Below are positions 1-11,278 of a stretch of DNA of 51,397 nt, piece by piece (position 1 is the stretch's first letter; the number at the start of each line of letters is the position of its first letter). The stretch is taken from assembly GCA_913063265.1 (NCBI GenBank), contig CAJXZG010000028.1, positions 1-51,397 on the forward strand. Direction: 5' to 3'. A program made the translations under genes and the position numbers. Source of the DNA: an uncultured Prolixibacteraceae bacterium. GTDB taxonomy: Bacteria > Bacteroidota > Bacteroidia > Bacteroidales > Prolixibacteraceae. Below the pieces are notes generated by a model. The model saw nothing but the letters and a program-made list of their open reading frames with translations. It searched no databases and was not told the DNA's origin.

Positions 1-1
1 T

Positions 2-2422
2 AATGTAGATGCACAACCCGTTTGCGCAGCTACAGAACTGGCTCCCGGAATAACCACTAATTGTACTGCCACATATACAGTTAAACAAGCCGATATAGAT
101 GCCGGTGGAAATATTACAAATAAAGTAACAGCAAGTTCGAATGAAGCCACAGATGTTTCTGACATACTGAATATTTCAGTTAATGGAACGGCAAGTATGA
201 CCATTGAAAAAACTTCCGCCACAACATCGGTTAATGCTGCAGGACAAATTATTACCTATAATTATTTGGTTAAAAATACAGGTACAAGAACGCTAACCGG
301 CATTTCCTTAAATGATGACAATGTAGATTCCCAACCTACATGTTCTTCAGGTACATTGGCACCGGGAGAAACTGCAAGCTGTTCTGCACCTTATACAGTA
401 AAACAATCTGATATTGATGCTGGTGGGAATATTACAAATAATGTTACAGCAAGCTCAAATGAAGCACCAAATGTAAGCGACAAACTTGAAATTCCTGCAA
501 ATGGAAGTGCATCAATGACAATCGATAAATCCTCAAATACAAATTCTGTTAGTAAAGCGGGTAAGATTATTACATATAATTACGTTGTTAAAAATACAGG
601 TACAATTACCCTTACCGGAATTTCCCTGTCAGATGATAATGTGGATGCCCAGCCTTCCTGCGTTTCAACATCACTTGCCCCAGGTGCAAGCACAACCTGT
701 TCAGCTACTTATACTGTAACTCAGGTCGATATTGATGATGGCGGTAATATAAGCAACACCGTTACTGCAAGTTCTAATCAAGCATCCAATGTTACAGACA
801 AACTCGACATTGCGGTAAACGGAACTGCTAATATGACTGTTGATAAATCATCTACTACAACTTCAGTAAATGCAGCGGGACAAACTATTACTTATAATTA
901 TTTGGTAAAAAATACCGGAACAATAACACTAACAGGAATTTCTCTAAGTGATGACAATGTGGATTCACAACCATCATGCTCTGCAACAACATTGGCTCCG
1001 GGAGCATCAACAAACTGTTCTGCAAAATATACGGTTAAACAGACGGATATTGATGCAGGTGGAAGGATCACCAACAATGTTACGGCCACTTCAAATGAAG
1101 CACCTGATGCAAAAGATAAATTGCAGATACCTACAAATGGAACTGCAGTAATGACCATTAACAAAACCTCCACAACAACCTCAGTTAGTTCTGCCGGGCA
1201 AACAATTACATACAACTATCTTTTAAAAAATACCGGGACAAGAACTTTATCAGGAATTTCTCTGTTCGACGATAATGTGGATGCACAACCTATCTGTATT
1301 TCAACGTCTTTGGCACCAAATGCAACAACAACCTGTACAGCGTCTTATACTGTAAAACAATCAGACATTGATAATGGTGGCAATATTACCAACATTGTTA
1401 CAGCAAGTTCAAACGAAGCGCCAGATGTCAGTGATAAACTCGACATCTCTATCAGCGGGACTCCTTCTATGACTATTAGCAAAACATCTTCTACAACCTC
1501 AATAACAACAGCCGGGCAAATTATTACTTACAATTATCTTGTAAAAAACACGGGTAATACAACACTTACAGGCATTTCGTTAAACGATGATAAAGTTGAT
1601 TCACAACCTGTATGCGGCACCACAACTCTGGCTCCCGATGAAAGTACCAACTGCTCTGCTGCTTATACTGTTACTCAGACGGAAATCGATGGAGGAGGAA
1701 TGATAACCAATAACGTTACCGCCAGCTCAAATGAAGCACCGAACGTTAGTGATAAACTTGATATTCCAATAAACGGAACTGCCTCAATGACTGTTGATAA
1801 AACTTCGGCTACAACCGTTGTAAACAATGCAGGCCAGGTTATTACATACAATTATTTATTGAAAAATACTGGTAGCAAAACTATTACAGGAATAATTCTG
1901 ACAGACGACAACATAGATACTCAACCCCTATGTAAAAAAACATCATTATCTCCGGGTGAAACAACAACTTGTTCTGCAACTTATACAGTTACACAGAACA
2001 ATATGGATAACTTAACAAATATTACCAATAACATCACGGCAAGCTCAAATGAAGCTCCTGATGCCATTGATAATTTAAGCATTCCTGTAAGCAGTGTTGC
2101 TTCACTGTCATTAGAAATTCAATCAGTGACTAACTCAGTAAATTCAGCAGGGCAAGTAATCACTTATGATTATATAATCAACAACACCGGCAACACAAGC
2201 ATTACCGGTATAGAATTAAATGATGACCTTGTTGACAATCAACCTACATGTTTATCTTCTTCCTTGAAACCGGGAGAATCAACAACATGTTCTTCTGTTT
2301 ATACTGTTAAGCAAGAGGATGTAGATGCCGGTGGAAATATTAAGAATAATGCAACAGCAAGCTCCAATGAAGCTCCTGATTCGAATGACAACTTTGAAAT
2401 AGCGGTAATTCAGGAACCTAAA
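2..2422 (+). repeat. DUF11-like tandem array, exact 318-bp period
   Basis: Units start at 197, 515, 833, 1151, 1469, 1787 and 2105 with a spacing of exactly 318 bp (106 codons) each time, and the partial unit at the left edge is in the same register. Each unit has the pattern (A/P)SMTI-K-S-TTSV--AGQ-ITYNY, GISL-DDNVD-QP-C, C-A-YTVKQ-DID and [12 protein letters not shown]. Each carries a conserved Cys pair, which may form a disulfide outside the cell. No indel separates the seven units although synonymous positions have drifted. Confidence 0.95.
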
Positions 2423-5400
2423 ATTGCTATCATCAAAAATAGTACTTTTGATGACACCAACAATGACGATCGGTCAAATGTTGATGAAACCATTAGTTAT
2501 TATTATACCGTTGAAAATGTAGGAAATGTTACTCTTTTTGACATTTCCGTACTGGAATCGGCGGCAACTTTTTCCGGTACCGGCACATTGCCTGTACCTG
2601 TTTATGAGACCGGTGGATCAGAATTAGGAGGAAACAGCAACGCACCAGACTTAACGGTAGGAGATATAGTTTCGTTTAAGTCTTTGTACAAGATTACACA
2701 ATCTGACATTGACCATGGTGAAGTAAGCAATCAGGCACTGGTTATTTCAAAAGGTCCGGCATTAAATGATATCGAAGATTTATCGGATAATAACAACAAC
2801 AACGAAAATGAACCAACGATAACTCGATTATTACAGGTACCACAAATTAGATTGGAAAAAACAACCGAAGCACTTGGTTTTAGTTACTTTGAGGAAGAAA
2901 TAAAATACAAAATCAGCATTGAGAATACAGGGAATGTTACTTTAAACGATGTTATTGTTTCGGATATAAAATTAGGTTTTTCAGAAACGGTTTCAAGTTT
3001 TGTCCCCGGCTTTTTAGAAACTTTCGAAATAAATTATATTGTTACTGAAACTGATATAAATAATGGATTTATAGAAAATACGGCTAATGTTGATTTTGAG
3101 TTTAATGGAAAGAGTTACAACCTGAACTCCAGTATAAATCTTACTGCATTCCCACCGCCTCTGGTAAATAACGATCGCAATACAGGAAATTTGCCTGGCA
3201 ACGGAACAATTGTAAATATTTTAACAAACGACAGACTTCATGACGGAAGTAAAGCGACTTTTGAAAATACTACTGTTCAATTAGTTAATCCTGAAAACGG
3301 CAATCCTTCCGCTAATCCGATTGAGTTAGTTATTGCAGGAGAAGGAACCTGGATTTATAATGAATCTACCGGTGAATTGGTGTTTAATCCTGAAGAGGGT
3401 TTTACAACAGACCCCTCTGATATTGAGTACATATTAACTGAAACAAGTACCAGATTAAGTAATAATGCGACCGTAACTGTTGAATATACTGAACAACCTC
3501 CATTTGCCGGAGATGATAGTAATTCCGGAAACAGGCCTGGTAACAATGCCAGAATCAATATTCTTAACAATGATAGAATAAGTGATTTAAGTAAAGCCAC
3601 AACAAGCAATACAATAGTTGAGCTGATAGATCCGAAAACTCAAATACCGGCAACAGATCCACACCGTGTTGGAGTTGCTAATGAGGGATTATGGACCTAT
3701 AATCCAAACTCGGGCCAGTTGACTTTTAATCCAGCAATTGGTTTTACAACGGATCCTTCACCATTGGTATACATACTTACGGAAAAATTAACCGGACTTA
3801 AAGCTGAAGCAACAGTAGTGGTAGATTATATTGGTGCTGATCCTGTTGCAACAAATGATTTTAGCTCAAACCATTTGCCGGGAAATAAAGCAACATTAAA
3901 TATTTTGGAAAACGATGAATTGAGTGATGGAAGTCAGGCTACAACCAATAATACAACTGTTATTTTAATTAATCCGGATACAGGAGAGCCATCCTCTACT
4001 CCAAATGAAATATCAGTAGAAAATCAAGGTTTATGGAATTATGTACCGGGTACGGGAGATATTACTTTTACACCTGAATCGGGTTATACAATTGATCCAA
4101 CTCCTATACGATATTTACTGAAGGAAAACTCAACAGGTCTTACAGATGACGCAACAATTTCTTTTGATTATGAGGCAAAAAGTCCAAGTGCCCAAAACGA
4201 TAGTACTTTAAATAATTATCCGGGAAACAATTCAATTGTCAATATTCTTCAGAACGATCTTTTAAGCGATGGTAGTCAGGCTACAGTTTTAAATTCCTCA
4301 ATTAATTTAGTCGATCCTATTTCTGGCAAACCTTCTGCTACACCAAACGAAATAAAAGTTGCCGGCATGGGAACATGGCTTTATAAACAGTCTATAGGAG
4401 AAATTACTTTTGATCCGGATGAAGGTTTTACTTCAAATCCTTTACCAATAACATATATATTAACAGAAAATGTTTCAGGATTTAGTGACGAAGCAATTGT
4501 GATTATTGAATATGATATAGTCCCACCCGATGCGCAAAACGACAGTAGCCTGAATAATACTCCGGGAACCGAAGTAATTGTAAATATATTAACCAACGAT
4601 AAATTGGGTGATGGCAGTCAGGTTACAAGGCTTAATACAGAAATTAAATTAATCGATCCTTCAACAGGAAATCCTGCAAATCAACCAAATCAAATTGAAA
4701 TTCCGGGCGAAGGAATATGGAATTATTCAGCTGCAAGCGGTCAATTGAAATTTACTCCAAAAGAAGGATTCACAATCGATCCAAAACCAATAAAGTATTT
4801 ACTTATAGAATTGTTAACAAAACAATCGGATTATGCAACAGTTTCGATAGGTTACGATGAGTTACAGCCAGTAGCAACAGATGATATAAGCATTGAAAAC
4901 GTTCCTGGAAATAATACCTCTTTAAATATTATTACAAATGACAAGTTGAGTGATGGAAGTCCTGCAACTTTATCGGAATCTGTTATAAATCTATTAGATC
5001 CGAAAACAGGAAATCCAACAAGTACAGCAAATCAGTTAATTGTTGAGGGGCAGGGAGTCTGGCGCTTTTCTCCGGCTACAGGGATTCTTACTTTTACACC
5101 TGAAAAAGGATTTACATCTGACCCAACACCTATATTTTATAAACTTACTGAAACACTTACGGGATTAAGTGATGAAGCTAAAGTAACCTTTAATTATCAG
5201 GAAGAAAAACCTGACGCGGCTGATGATATCAGCTCAGGAAATGAAGTCGGGAGAAGTGTAACAATAAATATAATTGTTAATGACAAGTTGAGCGATGGAA
5301 GTGCAGCAATAATTGCAAAAACTTCTGTGGTGCTTATAGATCCTGTCACATTAAATCCAACTTCAACACCAAACAAAATAACAGTTGACGGTCAGGGAAA

Positions 5401-7084
5401 CTGGCAATATGTTCCGTCTTCAGGTTTGCTGACATTTAATCCTTTAGGTGATTTTACTTCGAATCCAACACCAGTTATATATCGGTTAACCGAGCTAGTA
5501 ACCGGATTAAGCGATAGTGCAAAAGTAACTGTCAATTACAATAAAAAACAACCAAATGCAGAGAATGATCTCAGCGAAGAAAATTTAGCAGGAAGTACCG
5601 TTATTATTGACATTTTAAATAATGATCAAATCAGTAATGGCAATCAGGCAACTGTAAAAAATTCGAAAGTTGAATTACTGGATAGTGATACAGGTACTAG
5701 TGGTGATAATCCAAATAAAAAAATTATTGAAGAAGAAGGTGTATGGGAATACGATGTTGAAAGTGGAAATCTTTCTTTTACACCAGAAGCTAATTTTAAA
5801 GGAAATCCAACGCCAATACAATATAAACTTACTGAATTATCAACGGGATTAAGTGACAATGCAACTGTATCAGTCACTTATAACAACGAAATTATAAATA
5901 ATCCACCAGTTGCGGTTGAAGATGAATTTATTTTTGGTGATTGTAATTCAGTTTTACTTGATGTACTTCAAAACGATTATGATCCTGAAAATAGTGTTTT
6001 AACAAATGTAAAAATTGTTATTAATCCGGATTACGGATTACTTGTAAAGAACAACGACAATACTTTCACATACACACCGGAAAGGGATTTTGAGGGTGTT
6101 ACCAATTTTACTTATCAGGTTTGTGATGATGCTGTTTCTCCTGCTTGCGATACAGCAACAGTTTCCTTATACATGTATGTTGATACAGACTGTGACGGAA
6201 TTATAAATATTGATGACATTGATGATGACAGCGATGGATTGACTGACCTGGAAGAAGGTAACGAACAAGTGGATACAGATAATGATGGCATCCCTGACAG
6301 TTTTGACATTGATTCGGATAATGACGGTATTGTTGACAATATTGAATGGCAGGAGGAGTCTAATTATAAAGTACCATCTCAGATAGATTCAAATTTAAAT
6401 GGAATGGATGATGCTTATGATGCTGAAATAATCGGAAGTTCTCTGCCAATTTCAGATGTTGACAACGATGAACTGTCAGACTATTTGGATCAAGATTCCG
6501 ATAACGATAATATTCCGGATTCAAATGAAGGCCATGATGCTAATTTTGATGTTATTGCAGATTTGGTTCCGACGCTGTCAGACATGGATCTGGATGGACT
6601 GGATGATGTATATGATATTATTAACGGCTGGAATAATATTGAAAATTCAATAGGGAGTAATGCACCTTTACAGGATTATGATAAAGATAATATTCCCGAT
6701 TGGAGAGACAATGATGATGATAATGACGGATATCCAACCACAGGTCCTGAAAATAAATTTTCCACAGATGATGGTATTGTTTTTATTCCAAATATTTTCT
6801 CTCCTAACGATGATGGTATTCAGGATTATTTCAGAATAAAAAGCATTGAAAACTATCCGGATGCAAAAATTGAAATTTTTAATCGTTGGGGAAAATTAGT
6901 ATTCGAACTGGAAAATTACGGGAATACAACAAAATGGGGAGAAACAGGTGCCTGGTGGAATGGACGTGCTAATAGCGGAATAAAAGTTGGAGATAAGGTT
7001 CTGCCCTCAGGTACATATTTTTATGTCCTGCACTTAAACGACGGAACAGATCCAAAAAATGGTTTTATCTATTTAAGCAGGTAG
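2..7084 (+). CDS. Giant T9SS-secreted repetitive adhesin (5' partial)
   Basis: The frame is open from base 2, so the gene begins before the window; the first ATG inside (197) is in the middle of the repeat array and is not the start. The visible part is 2360 residues. Order: part of one and then seven complete DUF11-like domains of 106 residues (about residues 66-807), two divergent DUF11-like domains (to about 1050), eight CshA-type fibril repeats of 114 residues (about 1053-1960; typical G-x-G-x-W, F-x-P and SDGS-x-AT motifs), one cadherin-like Big_9-type domain, a Ca-binding thrombospondin type 3-like Asp-rich stretch (DTDNDGIPD and relatives, about 2060-2250), and a gliding-motility-associated C-terminal domain ([14 protein letters not shown] ... 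NRWGKLVFE ... FIYLSR). The last is a type B T9SS sorting signal, so the protein should cross the outer membrane and remain at or leave the cell surface. Probable adhesin or fibril; ligand unknown. Followed 12 bp later by its PorP/SprF partner. Confidence 0.9.
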   Translation, partial: NVDAQPVCAATELAPGITTNCTATYTVKQADIDAGGNITNKVTASSNEATDVSDILNISVNGTASMTIEKTSATTSVNAAGQIITYNYLVKNTGTRTLTGISLNDDNVDSQPTCSSGTLAPGETASCSAPYTVKQSDIDAGGNITNNVTASSNEAPNVSDKLEIPANGSASMTIDKSSNTNSVSKAGKIITYNYVVKNTGTITLTGISLSDDNVDAQPSCVSTSLAPGASTTCSATYTVTQVDIDDGGNISNTVTASSNQASNVTDKLDIAVNGTANMTVDKSSTTTSVNAAGQTITYNYLVKNTGTITLTGISLSDDNVDSQPSCSATTLAPGASTNCSAKYTVKQTDIDAGGRITNNVTATSNEAPDAKDKLQIPTNGTAVMTINKTSTTTSVSSAGQTITYNYLLKNTGTRTLSGISLFDDNVDAQPICISTSLAPNATTTCTASYTVKQSDIDNGGNITNIVTASSNEAPDVSDKLDISISGTPSMTISKTSSTTSITTAGQIITYNYLVKNTGNTTLTGISLNDDKVDSQPVCGTTTLAPDESTNCSAAYTVTQTEIDGGGMITNNVTASSNEAPNVSDKLDIPINGTASMTVDKTSATTVVNNAGQVITYNYLLKNTGSKTITGIILTDDNIDTQPLCKKTSLSPGETTTCSATYTVTQNNMDNLTNITNNITASSNEAPDAIDNLSIPVSSVASLSLEIQSVTNSVNSAGQVITYDYIINNTGNTSITGIELNDDLVDNQPTCLSSSLKPGESTTCSSVYTVKQEDVDAGGNIKNNATASSNEAPDSNDNFEIAVIQEPKIAIIKNSTFDDTNNDDRSNVDETISYYYTVENVGNVTLFDISVLESAATFSGTGTLPVPVYETGGSELGGNSNAPDLTVGDIVSFKSLYKITQSDIDHGEVSNQALVISKGPALNDIEDLSDNNNNNENEPTITRLLQVPQIRLEKTTEALGFSYFEEEIKYKISIENTGNVTLNDVIVSDIKLGFSETVSSFVPGFLETFEINYIVTETDINNGFIENTANVDFEFNGKSYNLNSSINLTAFPPPLVNNDRNTGNLPGNGTIVNILTNDRLHDGSKATFENTTVQLVNPENGNPSANPIELVIAGEGTWIYNESTGELVFNPEEGFTTDPSDIEYILTETSTRLSNNATVTVEYTEQPPFAGDDSNSGNRPGNNARINILNNDRISDLSKATTSNTIVELIDPKTQIPATDPHRVGVANEGLWTYNPNSGQLTFNPAIGFTTDPSPLVYILTEKLTGLKAEATVVVDYIGADPVATNDFSSNHLPGNKATLNILENDELSDGSQATTNNTTVILINPDTGEPSSTPNEISVENQGLWNYVPGTGDITFTPESGYTIDPTPIRYLLKENSTGLTDDATISFDYEAKSPSAQNDSTLNNYPGNNSIVNILQNDLLSDGSQATVLNSSINLVDPISGKPSATPNEIKVAGMGTWLYKQSIGEITFDPDEGFTSNPLPITYILTENVSGFSDEAIVIIEYDIVPPDAQNDSSLNNTPGTEVIVNILTNDKLGDGSQVTRLNTEIKLIDPSTGNPANQPNQIEIPGEGIWNYSAASGQLKFTPKEGFTIDPKPIKYLLIELLTKQSDYATVSIGYDELQPVATDDISIENVPGNNTSLNIITNDKLSDGSPATLSESVINLLDPKTGNPTSTANQLIVEGQGVWRFSPATGILTFTPEKGFTSDPTPIFYKLTETLTGLSDEAKVTFNYQEEKPDAADDISSGNEVGRSVTINIIVNDKLSDGSAAIIAKTSVVLIDPVTLNPTSTPNKITVDGQGNWQYVPSSGLLTFNPLGDFTSNPTPVIYRLTELVTGLSDSAKVTVNYNKKQPNAENDLSEENLAGSTVIIDILNNDQISNGNQATVKNSKVELLDSDTGTSGDNPNKKIIEEEGVWEYDVESGNLSFTPEANFKGNPTPIQYKLTELSTGLSDNATVSVTYNNEIINNPPVAVEDEFIFGDCNSVLLDVLQNDYDPENSVLTNVKIVINPDYGLLVKNNDNTFTYTPERDFEGVTNFTYQVCDDAVSPACDTATVSLYMYVDTDCDGIINIDDIDDDSDGLTDLEEGNEQVDTDNDGIPDSFDIDSDNDGIVDNIEWQEESNYKVPSQIDSNLNGMDDAYDAEIIGSSLPISDVDNDELSDYLDQDSDNDNIPDSNEGHDANFDVIADLVPTLSDMDLDGLDDVYDIINGWNNIENSIGSNAPLQDYDKDNIPDWRDNDDDNDGYPTTGPENKFSTDDGIVFIPNIFSPNDDGIQDYFRIKSIENYPDAKIEIFNRWGKLVFELENYGNTTKWGETGAWWNGRANSGIKVGDKVLPSGTYFYVLHLNDGTDPKNGFIYLSR
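3158..5893 (+). repeat. CshA-type fibril repeat array, exact 342-bp period
   Basis: The conserved Asp codon near the start of each unit lies at 3173, 3515, 3857, 4199, 4541, 4883, 5225 and 5567: eight units, each exactly 342 bp (114 codons). Motifs per unit: [57 protein letters not shown]. The match to CshA repeats of streptococcal fibrils is by motif reading, not by a search. Confidence 0.9.
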
Positions 7085-7096
7085 TCAGAAATTAGA

Positions 7097-8047
7097 ATGA
7101 AAAAGAAAATAATGATTTTTCAATTAAATAAATTCAAAATAATACTAATAATTCTTTTACTGATCCTATTGGTAAAATTATCTTTTGCTCAACAGGATCC
7201 TATGTTTACTCAATATCATTTTAATACTCAAACGTATAATCCGGCCTATGCAGGTACATGGAAAAGTTTAGGTTTTATGGTTTTGGGGCGACATCAATGG
7301 ACAGGCATTGACGGAGCGCCTGAAACTTATACTTTTTCAGTACAATCAAACACTAAAAATGATAAGGTTGGCCTTGGTCTAAATTTCATTAGTGACAAGG
7401 TTGGAATGGAAAAACGACACAGTTTGTTTGGTGATTATTCGTACGGACTAAAGATTGACGAGAATTCGATGTTAAGACTGGGAGTTAAATTTGGTGTTTC
7501 AAATTACAGAAATAATCTTTCAGACTATCAACAATACCCGGGTGAACAGGATCCAACTTTGATTGGTGATATTGAAAATCATTATATGCCAAATTTTGGT
7601 GTTGGAGCATATTGGTTCTCAGAGAATTTCTTTTTGGGTTTTTCAATACCTAAAATACTGGAGAACTCCGTTGATGATAGTAACAGCAACCTGAATCAAA
7701 CAGAGATTCGCCAATACTATTTAAGCGGTGGTTATGTATTTGATTTTTCAGAGAGTTTCCAGTTTAAACCAACGTTTCTTACAAAAGCAACTGTTGGCTC
7801 ACCGATTCAATTTGATATAACTGCAAACTTTTTAATGGCGGAGAAAGTTTGGTTAGGTGCTATGTACAGGGTTGGTGATGCTTTTGGTTTCATCGCACAA
7901 TGGATTTTTGATAAGAAATTGCGAATTGGATATGCATATGACTATACAACCTCTGAATTACAAAGATTCAATAACGGTACGCATGAAGTTATGGTTTCGT
8001 ATGAAATTGGGGTTAAAAGAAAATGGAGTAAACCAAGAATGTTTTAA
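7097..8047 (+). CDS. Type IX secretion membrane protein, PorP/SprF family
   Basis: The 316-residue protein has a long hydrophobic N-terminal segment ending FAQQDP, a typical Bacteroidota signal peptide, followed directly by the family hallmark MFTQYHFNTQTYNPAYAG. The rest is alternating, aromatic-rich beta structure (for example YSYGLKI, LRLGVKFGVS, VWLGAMYRVGDAFG, LRIGYAYDY) expected of an outer-membrane beta barrel. PorP/SprF proteins are usually encoded next to large cargo proteins with the gliding-motility C-terminal domain and help attach or export them. Here the gene follows the adhesin by 12 bp and precedes an OmpA-domain gene by 49 bp, so co-transcription is likely. It is one of many paralogues usual in such genomes, so no specific symbol is given. 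Confidence 0.93.
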   Translation: MKKKIMIFQLNKFKIILIILLLILLVKLSFAQQDPMFTQYHFNTQTYNPAYAGTWKSLGFMVLGRHQWTGIDGAPETYTFSVQSNTKNDKVGLGLNFISDKVGMEKRHSLFGDYSYGLKIDENSMLRLGVKFGVSNYRNNLSDYQQYPGEQDPTLIGDIENHYMPNFGVGAYWFSENFFLGFSIPKILENSVDDSNSNLNQTEIRQYYLSGGYVFDFSESFQFKPTFLTKATVGSPIQFDITANFLMAEKVWLGAMYRVGDAFGFIAQWIFDKKLRIGYAYDYTTSELQRFNNGTHEVMVSYEIGVKRKWSKPRMF

Positions 8048-8096
8048 CAAATAAAAAGCTAATAATTGGAAATTTGAAATTTCTTTATAATTAACA

Positions 8097-9929
8097 ATGA
8101 AAAACATTTGCCTTTATATTATTCTAATTTTTAGTTCTATAATTTGTTTGGCACAAAAAAATCGAACCGTGTTTGACGATGTCCAATATAATATTGAAAC
8201 GGTGAGTTTGATTAATTCAGTTGCCAGTGATATTTCACCTTTATTTATCGGAGATTCTTTGTATTTCTCAGCGGTTGATGACAAATTCTTTAACAAATCC
8301 AAACATGTAAAAAATAATACTGATTTTTACAATATATATTCGGCAGGTATAAATAGCAGAGGTCTTGTTTCATCGCAGAGAAGAGCAGTGCCCGGATTTG
8401 GTAATGATTTTCATGAAGGTCCGGCAGATTATTGCGAGGCAACAGGTGAATTATTTGTAACCGTCAGCAATGTTAATGATTACGATAGAATCCAAAAAAT
8501 GGTCCCTGTTGAAAATATCAGATTGGAACTTGCAATAATGAAAAAACTGAATGGAAAATGGAGATTAATTGAAAAATTACCATTTAACGATAACAAATTT
8601 CATTTTGCACAGCCTGCAATAAGTGTCACAGGTGATACTTTAATTTTTTCCAGTGACTTAAAACCAAATTTTGGGAGTTCAGATCTTTTTATGTCAATAA
8701 GGAATAATAACCAATGGTCTGCTCCGGTTAACCTTGGTAATAAAATTAACACTCCCGGAAATGAACTTTTTCCTACATTTATAAAAAACAATATTTTGTC
8801 TTTCGCATCAAACGGTCAAACTATCAATAAGGGAGGACTAGATATTTACTATTCAGATTTTCCTGAATATACAGAGATAAAAAGTTTTGGTAGACCAATA
8901 AACACGTCTTCCGACGATTTTGGACTTATTGTCCATAAAAATAATTCCGTCGGATATTTTGTGTCTAACAGAAATAAAAAAAGTGAAGATGATATTTTTA
9001 GGTTAGATATAAAAAAATTATATAAAAATTTTAGTGGAAGAATTGTTGATATGAACACTAATACTCCAATTAGCAATGCAGCTCTTATTTTTTCAATGTG
9101 TGGAGGAGGAACTATAAATACCGTATTAACAAATGCTGATGGTTATTTTATAAATGAAATAAGCAGCAATGAATGTATTCAAGTTGAAGTAATCGCTGAG
9201 GGATATGAAAGTAAAACCGCTGACATATCGGGATTTAACAATCTAAATTTCAAACTAAAGTTAAATCAATATTACGAAATTTTAGCTCTCGATGCAGAAA
9301 CGAAACTACCAATTGATAGCGTTTCGATTACCAGCAATAACGAAATGAATTTCTATACCAGTAATACAGGAAATATTTCAATATCACCACCAATTCCGGA
9401 CACGACCATCTTTACTTTTCAAAAAGATGGATTTATAACACAGGAAATGATTCCAACTCCTATTGAGAATAGGGCGATGACTAAGGATACAGTTTTCCTG
9501 CATAAAAAACAACTGAACGAAGTTTTCTTTAGAAAAAGTGTACTTGCAAATTCCGATGAATTAAAGATCCTTCAGGAATCCACATTAATATATACTCAAG
9601 TTATTAAGATTTTAAAACTGAACAGGGATCTAAAAATTGAATTAGGTTGGCATTCAGATTCAAGAGGCAGCTCTTCAGATAATAGAAGACAAACCAAAAA
9701 CCGATCGGTTTTTGCTGTAAGTTATCTTGTAAATAATGGCATTTCAAAAAACAGGCTTGTTGCCAAAGGTTACGGTGAAAGTCAGTTACTTAACAGATGT
9801 AGAAACGGAGTTGAATGTTCTGAGGAAGAACACGCAGAAAATAGAAGAATCGAATTAAAAATAATAGGATTTGTAGATCCTGAACAAAAGACCTCACAGG
9901 AAGACAATCAGAAGTCGGGTGATCAATAA
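8097..9929 (+). CDS. OmpA-family protein with PD40-like propeller and CarboxypepD_reg domain
   Basis: 610 residues. A signal peptide ends at about residue 20 (SIICLAQ). Residues 40-300 hold beta-propeller (PD40/WD40-like) strands such as DTLIFSSDLKPNFGSSDLF and GGLDIYYSDF. Residues 310-390 look like a carboxypeptidase-regulatory-like beta sandwich (FSGRIVDMNTNTPISNA ... VIAEGYESKT). The C-terminal part, about 470-595, is an OmpA peptidoglycan-binding domain (ELGWHSDSRGSS ... NRLVAKGYGESQ ... ENRRIELKI). This is the arrangement of PorE-like periplasmic proteins that link T9SS outer-membrane parts to peptidoglycan. Position as third gene of the adhesin-PorP cluster supports a T9SS accessory role; the partner is inferred. 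Confidence 0.88.
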   Translation: MKNICLYIILIFSSIICLAQKNRTVFDDVQYNIETVSLINSVASDISPLFIGDSLYFSAVDDKFFNKSKHVKNNTDFYNIYSAGINSRGLVSSQRRAVPGFGNDFHEGPADYCEATGELFVTVSNVNDYDRIQKMVPVENIRLELAIMKKLNGKWRLIEKLPFNDNKFHFAQPAISVTGDTLIFSSDLKPNFGSSDLFMSIRNNNQWSAPVNLGNKINTPGNELFPTFIKNNILSFASNGQTINKGGLDIYYSDFPEYTEIKSFGRPINTSSDDFGLIVHKNNSVGYFVSNRNKKSEDDIFRLDIKKLYKNFSGRIVDMNTNTPISNAALIFSMCGGGTINTVLTNADGYFINEISSNECIQVEVIAEGYESKTADISGFNNLNFKLKLNQYYEILALDAETKLPIDSVSITSNNEMNFYTSNTGNISISPPIPDTTIFTFQKDGFITQEMIPTPIENRAMTKDTVFLHKKQLNEVFFRKSVLANSDELKILQESTLIYTQVIKILKLNRDLKIELGWHSDSRGSSSDNRRQTKNRSVFAVSYLVNNGISKNRLVAKGYGESQLLNRCRNGVECSEEEHAENRRIELKIIGFVDPEQKTSQEDNQKSGDQ

Positions 9930-9961
9930 ATATTGATTTTAAACAAAAGTATTCTTTGCCT

Positions 9962-11194
9962 TTAATGAAAGAAAAAATAAGCCATTAAAATTGCAGCAAC
10001 TATTCCTGCAAAATCGGCAATTAAACCGCAAACTACTGCATATCTCGTATTTTTTATTCCGACAGCACCAAAGTATACAGCTAAAACATAAAATGTTGTA
10101 TCGGTAGCGCCTTGCAGTGTGCTTACAACCTTTCCAACAAAAGAATCTGCACCATAAGTAGTCATGGCTTCAACCATCATTCCTCGTGCCCCGCTGCCAC
10201 TAAGCGGTTTCATTAATGCAGTGGGTAAAGCAGGTGTAAAATCCGCATTTATCCCAATTTTTTGAAATCCCCAGGTAAAACCGGAAACAATCCAATCCAG
10301 GGCTCCCGATTCACGAAAAACTCCGATAGCCACCAAAATAGCAACCAGGTACGGAATAATTTTAACTGCCACTTTAAAACCATCTTTTGCACCTTCAATA
10401 AAAGTTTCATACACATTTACTTTTCTGATGAGCCCCATCAAAATAAAACTGGCAATTACTGAAAAGAGAATTACGTTACTCGCTATATTTGATATTACTG
10501 TAACAGACTCTTTATCCAAGGTTGAGAGGTACCAGATTAAAGCTATTATAAAAGCAGTTAAACCGCCCAAATAGGCTAAAACATCCTTATTAAAAAGATT
10601 TATTTTCTGGTAAATCGCAACTGAAATCAAACCGGCAAGTGTTGAAAAAAATGTCGCAAGAAGTATAGGTATAAAAATATCTGATGGATTTGCTGCTCCC
10701 AGTTGAGCCCGATAAACCATTATACTGACCGGAATAATAGTTAATCCTGATGTATTTAAAACCAAAAACATTATTTGAGCATTCGATGCACTTTTTTTAT
10801 CCGGATTGGTTTCCTGCATCTCTTTCATTGCCTGGAGCCCCATTGGAGTTGCCGCGTTATCGAGGTTCAACATATTGGCTGCAATATTCATCATAATGGG
10901 TCCATAGGCCGGATGATCTTTGCCAAGTTCGGGAAACAGCTTATTAAAAAACGGACCGATGGCACGGGAAAAGATGGCTACTACCCCACCCTTTTCTCCT
11001 ATTTTCATAATTCCCATCCATAGCGTTAAAACTCCGGTAAGACCCAGTGAAATCTCAAATCCTGTTTTTGCCATGTCGAATGTTGAATTCATCATGGCCG
11101 TGAAAACTTCAGTATCACCAAAAAAAATCAAACGTACCAAACCAATTATAAATGCTGATAAAAAGAAAAATACCCAGATATAGTTTAATGCCAT
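9962..11194 (-). CDS. Nucleoside-recognition (Gate) domain transporter, SpmA-SpmB fusion type
   Basis: 410-residue multi-spanning membrane protein. The N-terminal half resembles spore maturation protein SpmA (WMGIMKIGEKGG ... HPAYGPIMMNIAANMLNLDN ... ATPMGLQAM), and the C-terminal half resembles SpmB (FIEGAKDGFKVAVKIIPYLV ... ALPTALMKPLSGSGARGMM ... TTFYVLAVYFGAVG). Both halves belong to the nucleoside-recognition/Gate family. Such fused proteins are common in Bacteroidota that do not sporulate; the substrate is not established. The gene is convergent with the OmpA gene (32 bp apart), has its own -7 motif upstream and is probably monocistronic. Confidence 0.85.
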   Translation of the reverse strand: MALNYIWVFFFLSAFIIGLVRLIFFGDTEVFTAMMNSTFDMAKTGFEISLGLTGVLTLWMGIMKIGEKGGVVAIFSRAIGPFFNKLFPELGKDHPAYGPIMMNIAANMLNLDNAATPMGLQAMKEMQETNPDKKSASNAQIMFLVLNTSGLTIIPVSIMVYRAQLGAANPSDIFIPILLATFFSTLAGLISVAIYQKINLFNKDVLAYLGGLTAFIIALIWYLSTLDKESVTVISNIASNVILFSVIASFILMGLIRKVNVYETFIEGAKDGFKVAVKIIPYLVAILVAIGVFRESGALDWIVSGFTWGFQKIGINADFTPALPTALMKPLSGSGARGMMVEAMTTYGADSFVGKVVSTLQGATDTTFYVLAVYFGAVGIKNTRYAVVCGLIADFAGIVAAILMAYFFFH

Positions 11195-11226
11195 ATTAAA
11201 AGAGTAAAGAGTAATAAAAAAGCGAG

Positions 11227-11234
11227 CAAAGGTA
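11227..11234 (-). promoter_or_regulatory. Bacteroidota -7 box TACCTTTG
   Basis: On the minus strand TACCTTTG fits the TAnnTTTG consensus and ends 33 nt before the ATG at 11194. No good -33 TTTG was found at the usual distance. Confidence 0.5.
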
Positions 11235-11278
11235 TTAACATATTGTCCCTATTCCCCACCCTTGTATTTCACCTGTTT

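Noticed and set aside
2..5893. CRISPR or satellite DNA suggested by the strict 318/342-bp periods
   Set aside because: The periods are codon multiples inside one open frame and follow protein domain boundaries; units are too long and too diverged for CRISPR repeats.
898..6339. Several 70-105-codon antisense frames inside the adhesin gene
   Set aside because: They repeat with the domain array and reflect codon bias of the sense strand; none has protein-like features.
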